From assembly GCF_028746185.1 (NCBI RefSeq), contig NZ_JAQIVH010000027.1, positions 1 to 64,000 on the forward strand: a DNA stretch of 64,000 bases, in the 5' to 3' direction. This DNA comes from Paenibacillus_E qinlingensis. Its GTDB lineage: Bacteria > Bacillota > Bacilli > Paenibacillales > NBRC-103111. A program made the position numbers and the translations under genes. Of the stretch, positions 41,010 through 49,273 are shown piece after piece. Numbering within the stretch: position 1 is the stretch's first letter; every line of letters begins with the position of its first letter. The notes beneath the pieces were generated by a model, which saw nothing but the letters and a program-made list of their open reading frames with translations, did not search any database and had not been told where the DNA came from.

Positions 41010-44000
41010 TTGCTAACAAAGGAACCTCGAAATCAAAGAGAACATCGAAATCAATTCGAAGAATCGATTTTTCATAATCCACCCGCTGCATATAGAAGCA
41101 CGCCATTCTGGTCATGGAACGATAAGCTGGAACCCGAGGAGCTTCGCAGGCAAATTGGCGAAATGAAGCGGGCCGGTTTAGGTGGTTTCTTCATGCATAC
41201 AAGGCAGGGACTGCTTACTCCCTATATGGGTGAAGAGTTCTTAGATGTCATTGAGATATCAGCCGACGAGGCTAAAGCTCAAGGGCTAGAGGCATGGTGC
41301 TACGATGAGAATGGTTGGCCTAGTGGAACAGCGAATGGCGTTGTGCCGGCATTAGGGGTTTCTTATCAGCAAAAGTCGCTGGAGGGTATCCGAGTCAAGA
41401 AAGAGGATGCCTTACAGCAGGTGGAAGTACTGCGACAGGATCCTGACTTTATGTACCTGCTTGTTCGATTAGAAAATGAGAAGCAGTGGCGGGTGCAAGA
41501 TGAGGAGAATGATGACAATTGGGATGTAGGTCTGGCTGTCATGTGCCGCGTGAATCCTTACTATATTGATATCCTTTCTGTTGAAGCAATGGATGCCTTT
41601 CTTCAGGCCTGCCATGAGGTTTATTTCCAGCGTCTGGGGGACCGGTTCGGTGAGGGCAATATGCCAGGCATATTCACAGATGAGTTTAAGTTCTCTGGCA
41701 TTCCATGGTCGATTGATTTCGATCGGGAGTACTCGTTGCGTTATGGGGAGTCCGTTACGAATGCCATCGGTTGGTTGCTTACAGAAGTACATGAGTCAGA
41801 AATAGAAGCGGCATACTTAGCTCGTTATCAGTTCTGGAATCTGGTAAGCGAGCGATTTCGAACATCAGTTTGCTTAGTTGCTGATTGGTGTGAAGCTCAT
41901 GGCTGGCAGCTGACAGGTCATTTCATGGGGGAAGATACCCTCATGGAACAAATGCAGTATACGGGAGGAGTCATGCCGCTTTACGAACGAATGCATATGC
42001 CAGGCATTGATATGCTGGGTCGTAAGCCGCGCAGCGTGATCTTGCCTAAACAGGCGGCTTCAGTAGCGCGGCAGTTGGATAAACCGTTCGTGATCACGGA
42101 AACCTTCGGCTGCTGCGGATGGAACTTGAGTTTCCGCGAAATGAAAAGGATCGCCGAATGGCAGTTTGTCCTAGGCGTGAATCGTCTATGCCCGCATCTG
42201 CAATCGTATTCGATTCGTGGAGTCCGCAAGCGAGACTATCCACCTTCTCTGTACGTTCAGCAACCATGGTGGGATGTGTACAGCCAGTTTAATGATTACT
42301 TTGCTAGGCTTACCTATCTGTTGACTCTCGGGAAGGCTGTTCCAGGTATTCTTGTTCTGCATCCCATTCGATCGGCGTGGCTGCTGCAAAGCTTGAAGAA
42401 TAAAAGTAACGTGGAACAGTTGCAGAACCGCATGGATGCGTTAGCGGATGAATTATTAGCGCTTCAGCGTGATTTCGATTACGGCGATGAAGCGTTGATG
42501 CGAGACTATGGGAGTATTTCGGACGGGATGTTACAGGTCGGTTCCCAACAATACGCAACGGTCATTGTGAGTGACGTGCTAACGATAGAAGCTTCAACCT
42601 TTGAACTGCTGAAATCGTTCGTAGAAGCAGGAGGAAGGGTCATTTTAGTGGGTGAAGCCCCTCTCTATCTGGAGGGTAAACGGAGCGAGACACTGGCATC
42701 TTGGTTTATGAGCGATAGTGTGGTTCATGTTGCGGAATTAAGGGGTTTAGCCGAGCATGTGCAGGTTCGCAGGGATTGGCTGCTAGGAGAGGATACGTCG
42801 CAGGACGCTTTACGAAAGCTTTATGTTCAGGAGCGGCATTTGCCAGGTGTGACATTACTGTATGCTGTGCATACGGGGGATACCGAGACTGTTGAGTTGA
42901 AAATTCCTGCGTCAGATCGGCGATTTTGGATGGAGATGGATTTGGAAAAAGGGGAGAAAGCTGAAGCGGATGCACGTATGTTATCGGAAAGCGTTAAGCT
43001 GGCTCCAGGTGATTCTAAGCTCTTCGCCATTTGGGACAGTGAGGCTGCGATGGAACCGACCCCAAGGGGACAACCGCCTAAGGCAGCAGCATCTTTACTC
43101 AATGAGAAGCCCTTCTCAATAGTTGAAATGAACATAGATACTCTATGGAACTACCAATTGTCAGCGCCTAATGCTCTGACACTGGACTATGCCGCCTATC
43201 GCTTAGATGGAGGAGAGTGGTCATCTCCTACTTATGTGCTGAACATTCAAGAGCACTGTATTGCAATGCAGAGACCTGTGAATATTGAATTGGAGTTCAT
43301 CTTCGAGACAGATGCTGAGCTAATGAGGCATACGGATCGCTCACTGTGGAAGCTCGCTGTCGAGCGCCCTGAGCATTGGGAGCTGTCGATCAATGGACAG
43401 CCTGTCCGTGCGGAGGATGCTGACAGCTGGTTTGGCGGTGACCGCAGCTTTCCAACGCTGGGAATTGGCGAATTTGTGGTGGAGGGTCGTAATCGTATCC
43501 GCATGTCGGGATCCTTTTATTGTAATGATGATGTCTATCGGTTCTTCGGTGTGGCAGGCGACAATTTGGCCCCGATTCGCAATAAGCTTTTATTCGATGT
43601 GGAAGTCGAAAGTATTTATGTGCTAGGGCCATTCGCTGTGAAACCACATGGCGGCTGGGAGCAGGCCGAACGCGAGGCATTGTGGACGGAGGGGCCGTTC
43701 ACCTTGACCTCAATGCCGAAGCAGCTTCAGTTGACAGATGTCACGACGCAGGGATTGGTGTTCTACTCGGGACGAGTGACCGCAGACCAAACGATTACCC
43801 TGCCCGAGCAAGTGTTAAAACATATTCGCAACAATAACGGCAGGCTTGTCCTTCAGTGGGATGCTATGCGCTGTCCGGCTATGAATATTACTGTGAATGG
43901 CGGAACGACCCGTACGGTTCTTTGGGGAGCCTCCCAGCTGGATGTAACAGATGAGATAATGAGCGAGCAGGTTCAGTTTCAAATCGAGTTATTGACCAGC

Positions 44001-44183
44001 GGACGTAATACATTCGGACCTCATCATCATCTAAAAGGAGAGGTCACCTTTGTAGGCCCCACCAGCTTCACCGACAAAATCGGTTGGGTTGATGCGGGTG
44101 CCGACAAGATATGGACGGATCGCTACTGCTTGGTCAACTGCGGGCTGACCGGAATTCAATTGTTGCTGGTTAACGCCAGCTAA
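41010..44183 (+). CDS. GH106-like glycoside hydrolase (putative alpha-L-rhamnosidase)
   Basis: A very large cytoplasmic protein of about 1057 residues without a signal peptide. The N-terminal TIM-barrel part has PFWSWNDKLEPEELRRQIGE, GLGGFFMHTRQGL, WCYDENGWPSG and MPGIFTDEFKFSG, the pattern of the GH106 alpha-L-rhamnosidase family. The C-terminal half is beta-sandwich-like (ELSINGQPV, NRIRMSGSFY). TTG 41010 is preferred because AGGAGAG sits just before it; another in-frame TTG at 40968 lies inside the regulator gene. As the protein stays in the cell, it should act on imported oligosaccharides. Substrate is an inference from family. Confidence 0.8.
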   Translation: MLTKEPRNQREHRNQFEESIFHNPPAAYRSTPFWSWNDKLEPEELRRQIGEMKRAGLGGFFMHTRQGLLTPYMGEEFLDVIEISADEAKAQGLEAWCYDENGWPSGTANGVVPALGVSYQQKSLEGIRVKKEDALQQVEVLRQDPDFMYLLVRLENEKQWRVQDEENDDNWDVGLAVMCRVNPYYIDILSVEAMDAFLQACHEVYFQRLGDRFGEGNMPGIFTDEFKFSGIPWSIDFDREYSLRYGESVTNAIGWLLTEVHESEIEAAYLARYQFWNLVSERFRTSVCLVADWCEAHGWQLTGHFMGEDTLMEQMQYTGGVMPLYERMHMPGIDMLGRKPRSVILPKQAASVARQLDKPFVITETFGCCGWNLSFREMKRIAEWQFVLGVNRLCPHLQSYSIRGVRKRDYPPSLYVQQPWWDVYSQFNDYFARLTYLLTLGKAVPGILVLHPIRSAWLLQSLKNKSNVEQLQNRMDALADELLALQRDFDYGDEALMRDYGSISDGMLQVGSQQYATVIVSDVLTIEASTFELLKSFVEAGGRVILVGEAPLYLEGKRSETLASWFMSDSVVHVAELRGLAEHVQVRRDWLLGEDTSQDALRKLYVQERHLPGVTLLYAVHTGDTETVELKIPASDRRFWMEMDLEKGEKAEADARMLSESVKLAPGDSKLFAIWDSEAAMEPTPRGQPPKAAASLLNEKPFSIVEMNIDTLWNYQLSAPNALTLDYAAYRLDGGEWSSPTYVLNIQEHCIAMQRPVNIELEFIFETDAELMRHTDRSLWKLAVERPEHWELSINGQPVRAEDADSWFGGDRSFPTLGIGEFVVEGRNRIRMSGSFYCNDDVYRFFGVAGDNLAPIRNKLLFDVEVESIYVLGPFAVKPHGGWEQAEREALWTEGPFTLTSMPKQLQLTDVTTQGLVFYSGRVTADQTITLPEQVLKHIRNNNGRLVLQWDAMRCPAMNITVNGGTTRTVLWGASQLDVTDEIMSEQVQFQIELLTSGRNTFGPHHHLKGEVTFVGPTSFTDKIGWVDAGADKIWTDRYCLVNCGLTGIQLLLVNAS

Positions 44184-44195
44184 ACAGCACATGTA

Positions 44196-44252
44196 AACCC
44201 TTGCCTGAACCCATTTTCCGGTTGGAAAGTGCGGTTCACGAGGGTTTTTTGT
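44196..44252 (+). terminator. Terminator of the sugar locus
   Basis: AAACCC pairs with GGGTTT, with inner GAACC/GGTTC and TTTCC/GGAAA stems, followed by six T. Confidence 0.82.
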
Positions 44253-44345
44253 CATGATTTTATAACCGCAGGCAAACCACGCTGCTTCGTTGTCGTAGTC
44301 ATCAAGAGAAATGGCGGTTCTACAGCAGATAAGTTGGATAACATA

Positions 44346-44354
44346 TGATATAAT
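44346..44354 (+). promoter_or_regulatory. Extended -10 promoter of upp
   Basis: TGATATAAT is a perfect extended -10 (TGnTATAAT) 44 bases before the upp start. No good -35 is seen at the normal distance. Confidence 0.5.
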
Positions 44355-44397
44355 GGACGAGGTTTGCCTGACCTAGAAGCATAATTAGGAGGAACAT

Positions 44398-45027
44398 ATG
44401 GGTAAAGTACATATTTGCGATCATCCGCTTATCCAGCATAAGCTTACTTATATTCGGGATGAGAACACGACAACGAAGGATTTCAGAGCGCTTGTCGATG
44501 AAGTTGCTACATTAATGGTTTATGAAATCACAAGAGATCTGCCACTACAGCAAGTGCAAGTGAAAACGCCGGTTACAACAGCAGATTGCCAAGTCATCTC
44601 GGGTAGGATGTTAGGGCTGATCCCTATTTTACGAGCAGGTTTAGGTATGGTTGACGGGGTGTTAAAGCTGATGCCAGCTGCCAAAGTAGGACATGTTGGT
44701 CTGTACCGCGATCCGGATACGCTTCAACCTGTTGAGTACTATGTGAAGTTGCCAACTGATGTGTTGGAGCGGGATTTGCTCGTTATTGATCCTATGCTTG
44801 CAACAGGCGGATCTGCCAATGCAGCAATCGATGTGCTGAAACGCAGAGGCTGCTCACGTATTAAGCTAATGTGTCTCATTGCAGCACCTGAGGGCGTAGC
44901 TTCTGTGCAAAAAGAACATCCAGACGTCGATATTTACGTCGCAGCGGTTGATGATCATTTGAATGATCATGGTTACATTGTGCCAGGTCTTGGGGATGCT
45001 GGGGATCGTCTGTACGGCACGGATTAA
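44398..45027 (+). CDS. upp: Uracil phosphoribosyltransferase
   Basis: Upp salvages uracil to UMP using PRPP. The 209-residue protein starts GKVHICDHPLIQHKLTYIRD and carries the PRPP site DPMLATGGSA and the uracil-binding C-terminus YIVPGLGDAGDRLYGTD. AGGAGG lies seven bases before the ATG. In Firmicutes upp usually lies between glyA and mnaA/atp, as here apart from the inserted sugar locus. Confidence 0.98.
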   Translation: MGKVHICDHPLIQHKLTYIRDENTTTKDFRALVDEVATLMVYEITRDLPLQQVQVKTPVTTADCQVISGRMLGLIPILRAGLGMVDGVLKLMPAAKVGHVGLYRDPDTLQPVEYYVKLPTDVLERDLLVIDPMLATGGSANAAIDVLKRRGCSRIKLMCLIAAPEGVASVQKEHPDVDIYVAAVDDHLNDHGYIVPGLGDAGDRLYGTD

Positions 45028-45039
45028 TTTTTTGAACAA

Positions 45040-45120
45040 AAGTAACGCTTACGAAGTCAGTTTCCTGTAAGAAAACATAAGCTCATGCTTACGAAGCTAG
45101 TTTTCCTAACTGAAAACTTT
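45040..45120. repeat. Paired GCTTACGAAG repeat element, copy 1
   Basis: Two units start GCTTACGAAG at 45047 and 45077 (30 bases apart), each followed by an AGTTTTCCT-like run and GAAAAC. The second unit forms a hairpin AGTTTTC/GAAAACT just before the mnaA ribosome binding site. The same paired element occurs before nuoI at 58.1 kb. Confidence 0.75.
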
Positions 45121-45137
45121 AAGGGGAGAAGAAACCG

Positions 45138-46274
45138 ATGAAACGCCTAAAAGTGATTACGATCTTCGGAACAAGACCTGAAGCAATCAAAATGGCTCCG
45201 CTCATTCTCGAGTTGGAGAAGCATCCTGAGCAGATTGAGTCTCTGGTATGCGTAACCGCACAGCATCGTCAGATGTTGGACCAAGTGCTTGATATTTTTA
45301 AAATCACACCGAACTTTGATCTTAACGTTATGAAGGATCGCCAAACACTGAATGAGATTACGATGCGCGTGCTGCAAGGCTTGGAACCCGTGTTCCAAGA
45401 AGCGAAGCCAGATCTAATTCTCGTGCATGGGGACACACTAACAACGTTCCTTGCCAGCTATGCAGCTTTCATGCAGCAGATCCAAGTAGGACACGTGGAA
45501 GCGGGTCTTCGGACATGGAACAAATTGTCGCCATATCCAGAGGAAATGAATCGTCAATTAACGGGCGTTCTTGCTGATCTTCATTTTGCGCCAACAGGGC
45601 AATCCGCAGAAAACCTGCGTAAAGAAAATAAATCAGAGTCCCAAATTTATGTGACGGGTAATACAGCCATAGACGTGTTTAAGTACACGGTGCAGGAGAA
45701 GTTCAATCACCCCGTGCTGGAATGGGCCGCTGGCCGCAAGTTGATCTTGATGACAGCGCACCGCCGTGAAGCTCAAGGTGAACCGCATCGCCAAATATTC
45801 CGTGCCGTGAAACGGATCGCCGATGAGTTTGAGGACATTGCGATTGTTTACCCGGTTCATCCGAATCCGGTGGTGCTCGAGCCTGCCCATGAAATTCTAG
45901 GCAATCATCCACGAATCAAGCTGATTGAACCGCTTGACGTTTTTGAATTGCATAATTTCTATCCTTATACGTACATGATTCTGACAGACTCTGGCGGTCT
46001 TCAAGAAGAGGCGCCGACCTTCGGTGTTCCAGCTCTCGTTCTTCGTGATACGACAGAGCGTCCAGAAGGTATCCAAGCAGGGACTTTGGAGCTAGTTGGA
46101 ACGGACGAAGAAGTGGTCTATACACGTGCTCGCGCGCTGCTCACGGATCCAGATCAGTACAATAAAATGAGCCAAGCTGCGAACCCTTACGGAGACGGAA
46201 AAGCGTCAGAACGCATTGTTCAAGCGATTCTTCATCACTTCGGTAGGACGACTGAACGCCCGGAATCTTTCTAA
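45138..46274 (+). CDS. mnaA: UDP-N-acetylglucosamine 2-epimerase (non-hydrolysing)
   Basis: It interconverts UDP-GlcNAc and UDP-ManNAc, supplying ManNAc for wall teichoic acid linkage units and for S-layer anchoring polymers. The 378-residue GT-B-fold protein shows KVITIFGTRPEAIKMAP, HVEAGLRTW, YPEEMNRQLTG and ILTDSGGLQEEAPTFGVP. AGGGGAG precedes the ATG. The SLH protein at 8.6 kb would depend on such wall polymers. Confidence 0.96.
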   Translation: MKRLKVITIFGTRPEAIKMAPLILELEKHPEQIESLVCVTAQHRQMLDQVLDIFKITPNFDLNVMKDRQTLNEITMRVLQGLEPVFQEAKPDLILVHGDTLTTFLASYAAFMQQIQVGHVEAGLRTWNKLSPYPEEMNRQLTGVLADLHFAPTGQSAENLRKENKSESQIYVTGNTAIDVFKYTVQEKFNHPVLEWAAGRKLILMTAHRREAQGEPHRQIFRAVKRIADEFEDIAIVYPVHPNPVVLEPAHEILGNHPRIKLIEPLDVFELHNFYPYTYMILTDSGGLQEEAPTFGVPALVLRDTTERPEGIQAGTLELVGTDEEVVYTRARALLTDPDQYNKMSQAANPYGDGKASERIVQAILHHFGRTTERPESF

Positions 46275-46398
46275 CCGTGACAAAATCATGACAAACGCTA
46301 CAGCGTACAGTTGAACTGTTCGGTTTAAAAAAGCGCAAACCCTAGAGCCGCAAGGCTCTAAGGAGTTTTGTGAGATGTGACAAATGAAGTTCCGTCAA

Positions 46399-46428
46399 TT
46401 GACAAACTTAGCATGGCTTCGATACAAT
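46399..46428 (+). promoter_or_regulatory. atp operon promoter
   Basis: A perfect TTGACA (46399-46404) and TACAAT (46423-46428) are 18 bases apart. The leader then has two short hairpins: GTAGC/GCTAC (46441-46456) and GTTTTCC/GGAAAAC (46464-46482), the second five bases before the ribosome binding site of the first gene. Upstream, TAGAGCC/GGCTCTA (46343-46360) is a hairpin after mnaA without a good T run. Confidence 0.8.
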
Positions 46429-46497
46429 GAATGAGGATTCGTAGCAGATGAGCTACGAGACGCGTTTTCCCATGTGGAAAACACCCAGGAGGGTGCA

Positions 46498-46719
46498 ATG
46501 AAACGGCCAAATTCCAATGATAATCCTTGGCGGGCAGTAGCGTTAACTAGTGCAATTGGCATAGACCTTGTCGTATGTTTGGCAGCCGGATATTTCTTCG
46601 GTGATTGGTTGAGTGGCGCACTGGGTGGACAGATCTGGTTGCTAGTCGGATTTTTACTGGGGCTTGTAACCGGCATCATTAGCATTTACTTCATGATTAA
46701 GCGGTACGGAGGGCTATGA
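46498..46719 (+). CDS. AtpZ/AtpI-family ATP synthase accessory protein
   Basis: A 73-residue protein with two membrane helices (SAIGIDLVVCLAAGYFFGDWL and WLLVGFLLGLVTGIISIYF). It matches the AtpZ/ATPase gene 1 family, which partners AtpI and is proposed to help in cation supply or c-ring assembly. ATG 46498 follows AGGAGGG by five bases. The stop overlaps the atpI start. Confidence 0.85.
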   Translation: MKRPNSNDNPWRAVALTSAIGIDLVVCLAAGYFFGDWLSGALGGQIWLLVGFLLGLVTGIISIYFMIKRYGGL

Positions 46720-47099
46720 TGGACGACTTTTCAGCCACTCTGAAAACGGTTCAAAACGTATTTCTATTCTTTTTATCCTTTTGTTTGGCTGCATGGGCGC
46801 TTCTTGTCGATTACCGGGTTTACGTTGCGGGGATAATGCTTGGAGCTTGTGCAAGTATGATCAATGCAAGGTTCTTAGCCTGGAAGATTAACAAGCTGGC
46901 GGCAGCTGCGATAGAGCAGTCAGGGCGCAAGGTAACCCTTGGCTTTCTGACAAGGGCAGCAATCGCGGGGTTTGTCGGTTTGATTGCCGTCAGGTATCCC
47001 GAACATGTTGCATTAACCACGACGATTGTTGGATACTTTTTTGCTCAATTGGCAACACTCGTACTGGGTATTCTTTCTATTAGGAAGTCTAAGAAGTAA
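46719..47099 (+). CDS. atpI: ATP synthase subunit I
   Basis: AtpI is a membrane chaperone for assembly of the c-ring. The protein is 126 residues with four hydrophobic helices (FLFFLSFCLAAWALLVDY, VAGIMLGACASMINARFL and two more). Start codons at 46716 and 46719 are adjacent; GGAGGG at 46708 leaves five bases to the second, which is taken here. It lies in the usual position before atpB. Confidence 0.88.
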   Translation: MDDFSATLKTVQNVFLFFLSFCLAAWALLVDYRVYVAGIMLGACASMINARFLAWKINKLAAAAIEQSGRKVTLGFLTRAAIAGFVGLIAVRYPEHVALTTTIVGYFFAQLATLVLGILSIRKSKK

Positions 47100-47136
47100 T
47101 TCCACGATGTAACTTCAACGGATGAAAGGGGTGAAA

Positions 47137-47844
47137 ATGGAAAATATGGAACATCACGCGCCAATATATAATTGGTTTGGTATTGATTTCGATGCATCAG
47201 CTCTATTGATGATCGGGATTACCACAGTTATCGTGCTAATTCTTGCTATTGCAGGAGCGAGCCGAGCATCCGTAACAAATCCTTCGAAACTTCAAAACTT
47301 CATGGAATGGACGATTGAGTTCGTAGAAGGCATTATTGGAAGCACGATCGGTTCCAAGCATGGCAAAGGATTTATCGCACTTGGTCTTACGCTCATTATG
47401 TATATCTTTATCGGCAACATGCTCGGCCTTCCTTTCTCAATCGTGACGGAAGATCATGTATCTTGGTGGAAATCACCGACAGCTGATATCGCTGTTACAG
47501 GAGCACTAACAGTCGTTGTTATCGTACTAAGTCATTACTTAGGGATAACGCGTAACACGAAGCATTACTTCGCGCATTACTTTGAGTTTAAAGGGGCAAT
47601 GTTGATCCTTCATTTAATTGAAGTTGTATCGAAGCCGCTTACGCTTGCGTTCCGTCTTTACGGGAACATTTATGCAGGTGAAATCATGATATCTGTCATT
47701 ATTGGAGCAGGTTGGTTTGGAATTGCGCCTCTCTTCGTATGGCAGGGCTTCAGTGTGTTCGTAGGTGCGATTCAAGCCTTCGTATTCACGATGTTGACCA
47801 TGGTTTATATCTCACAAACATTGATTCATGAAGAAAAGCACTAA
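47137..47844 (+). CDS. atpB: ATP synthase F0 subunit a
   Basis: Subunit a forms the two half-channels for protons next to the c-ring. The 235-residue protein has about five to six membrane helices; the essential Arg173 lies in LTLAFRLYGNIYAGE. ATG 47137 follows AAAGGGG by five bases; an ATG 15 bases earlier is less well placed. Confidence 0.96.
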   Translation: MENMEHHAPIYNWFGIDFDASALLMIGITTVIVLILAIAGASRASVTNPSKLQNFMEWTIEFVEGIIGSTIGSKHGKGFIALGLTLIMYIFIGNMLGLPFSIVTEDHVSWWKSPTADIAVTGALTVVVIVLSHYLGITRNTKHYFAHYFEFKGAMLILHLIEVVSKPLTLAFRLYGNIYAGEIMISVIIGAGWFGIAPLFVWQGFSVFVGAIQAFVFTMLTMVYISQTLIHEEKH

Positions 47845-47922
47845 GCATTAGACTTACCTCGGGAAGTCTCGAGTCACTTATAAAACAACAAAAACCTAAG
47901 AGTTTAAGGGAGGATTTTATCA

Positions 47923-48147
47923 ATGGGAGCAATAGCATTAGTAGCAGCAGGTATCGTATTCGGTTTGGGAGCACTAGGTGCAGGTATTGGTAACGGTTTG
48001 ATCGTAGGTCGTGCTTTGGAAGGTATTTCTCGTCAACCAGAACTTCGTGGTACGCTTCAAACAACAATGTTTATCGGGGTAGGTCTAGTTGAGGCAATGC
48101 CGGTCGTTGCATTGGTTCTTGCGTTCATCTTTATGGGAAAAGCTTAA
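47923..48147 (+). CDS. atpE: ATP synthase F0 subunit c
   Basis: A 74-residue hairpin of two helices that forms the rotating c-ring. The polar loop is RQPE (37-40) and the ion-carrying carboxylate is Glu57 in GVGLVEAMPV. The Glu site without the Na+-binding Gln/Thr/Ser set suggests a proton ring. GGGAGG precedes the ATG. Confidence 0.97.
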   Translation: MGAIALVAAGIVFGLGALGAGIGNGLIVGRALEGISRQPELRGTLQTTMFIGVGLVEAMPVVALVLAFIFMGKA

Positions 48148-48225
48148 GAAATCGTTTGGCGTTGATGGCCGTAGCTGCCACCACGCCTTCGTTTTGCCCA
48201 TGTTATCAGAAGGGAGTGACGTTAC

Positions 48226-48711
48226 TTGCATATTGAATGGTCCACATTTTGGATACAACTTGTCGCGTTTTTAATTTTATATTTGTTGCTTTCTAAATTT
48301 GCGTTTGGTCCTCTGTTCGGCATGATGGAGAAACGCAGACAATTGGTGAAAGATCAAATTCAAACAGCTGAAACTAGCCGCAAACAGGCTGAGCAACTGT
48401 TGGAGGAACAAAAGCAAGCGCTGCAACAAACTCGTAAGGAAGCTTACGACATCATTGAGCAAGCGAAGCACACAGGCTCCAAGCAAGCGGATGATATTAT
48501 TCATGCAGCTAGTGCAGAAGCAAACCGTCTGAAAGACGAAGCGCTTAAAGATATCGAAAATGAGAAGAACAAAGCGGTTGCCGCTCTTCGCAGCCAAGTT
48601 GGCGCGATGTCCGTTCTGATCGCATCCAAAATTATTGAGAAACAAATCGACGAAAAGTCACAAGAAGAACTTGTTGAGCATTACCTCAAAGAGGTAGGAG
48701 GCAACGTATGA
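48226..48711 (+). CDS. atpF: ATP synthase F0 subunit b
   Basis: The peripheral stalk subunit: one N-terminal membrane helix (FWIQLVAFLILYLLL) and a long charged helix (about 30-140). It has 161 residues. The start is TTG at 48226 with GGGAG upstream; there is no ATG alternative that keeps the membrane helix. Its stop overlaps atpH in an ATGA. Confidence 0.94.
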   Translation: MHIEWSTFWIQLVAFLILYLLLSKFAFGPLFGMMEKRRQLVKDQIQTAETSRKQAEQLLEEQKQALQQTRKEAYDIIEQAKHTGSKQADDIIHAASAEANRLKDEALKDIENEKNKAVAALRSQVGAMSVLIASKIIEKQIDEKSQEELVEHYLKEVGGNV

Positions 48712-49241
48712 GTGACATCGTCGTAGCGAAGCGTTATGCCAAAGCTTTATTCGAAGTAGCGAAGGAAAAGAATATCATTTCCCAAGTTGAAGAAGAGCTT
48801 AAATCTGTAGCTAGTGCGATTAGGGATAATGCAGACTTGCAGAAGTTCCTGAACCATCCGAACATCGGGAATACCGTCAAAACGGACCTGCTGAAGCAGA
48901 TTTTCGAGGGCAATGTTTCCGAACCGGTGTGGAACACGCTGCTGGTCTTGATTGATAAAGGAAGACAATCCATTCTGGATACCTTAGTACTTGATTATGC
49001 CAAGGTTGCTAATGAAGCTCTTGGACAAGCGAGCGCTATCGTTTACTCCGCATTCGTATTGTCGGATGCACAGCAAGCGGAAATTGCTTCACATTTTAGC
49101 AAAGTTACAGGTAAAACGATTCGTGTTTCAACGGTTGTAGAGCCTAAGTTGCTCGGCGGCGTACAAGTGCGAATTGGTGATCGTTTATATGATGGAAGCT
49201 TGGCAGGCAAGTTAGGCCGTTTAGCCAAAGCGTTAGTTTAA
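48708..49241 (+). CDS. atpH: ATP synthase F1 subunit delta
   Basis: Delta joins F1 alpha to the b stalk. The 177-residue protein has the N-terminal six-helix bundle (VAKRYAKALFEVAKEKN) and the C-terminal LLGGVQVRIGDRLYDGSLAG signature. It overlaps atpF by four bases. Confidence 0.96.
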   Translation: MSDIVVAKRYAKALFEVAKEKNIISQVEEELKSVASAIRDNADLQKFLNHPNIGNTVKTDLLKQIFEGNVSEPVWNTLLVLIDKGRQSILDTLVLDYAKVANEALGQASAIVYSAFVLSDAQQAEIASHFSKVTGKTIRVSTVVEPKLLGGVQVRIGDRLYDGSLAGKLGRLAKALV

Positions 49242-49273
49242 CACAAGCACTGTAAGAATAGGGGTGAAGTTCG

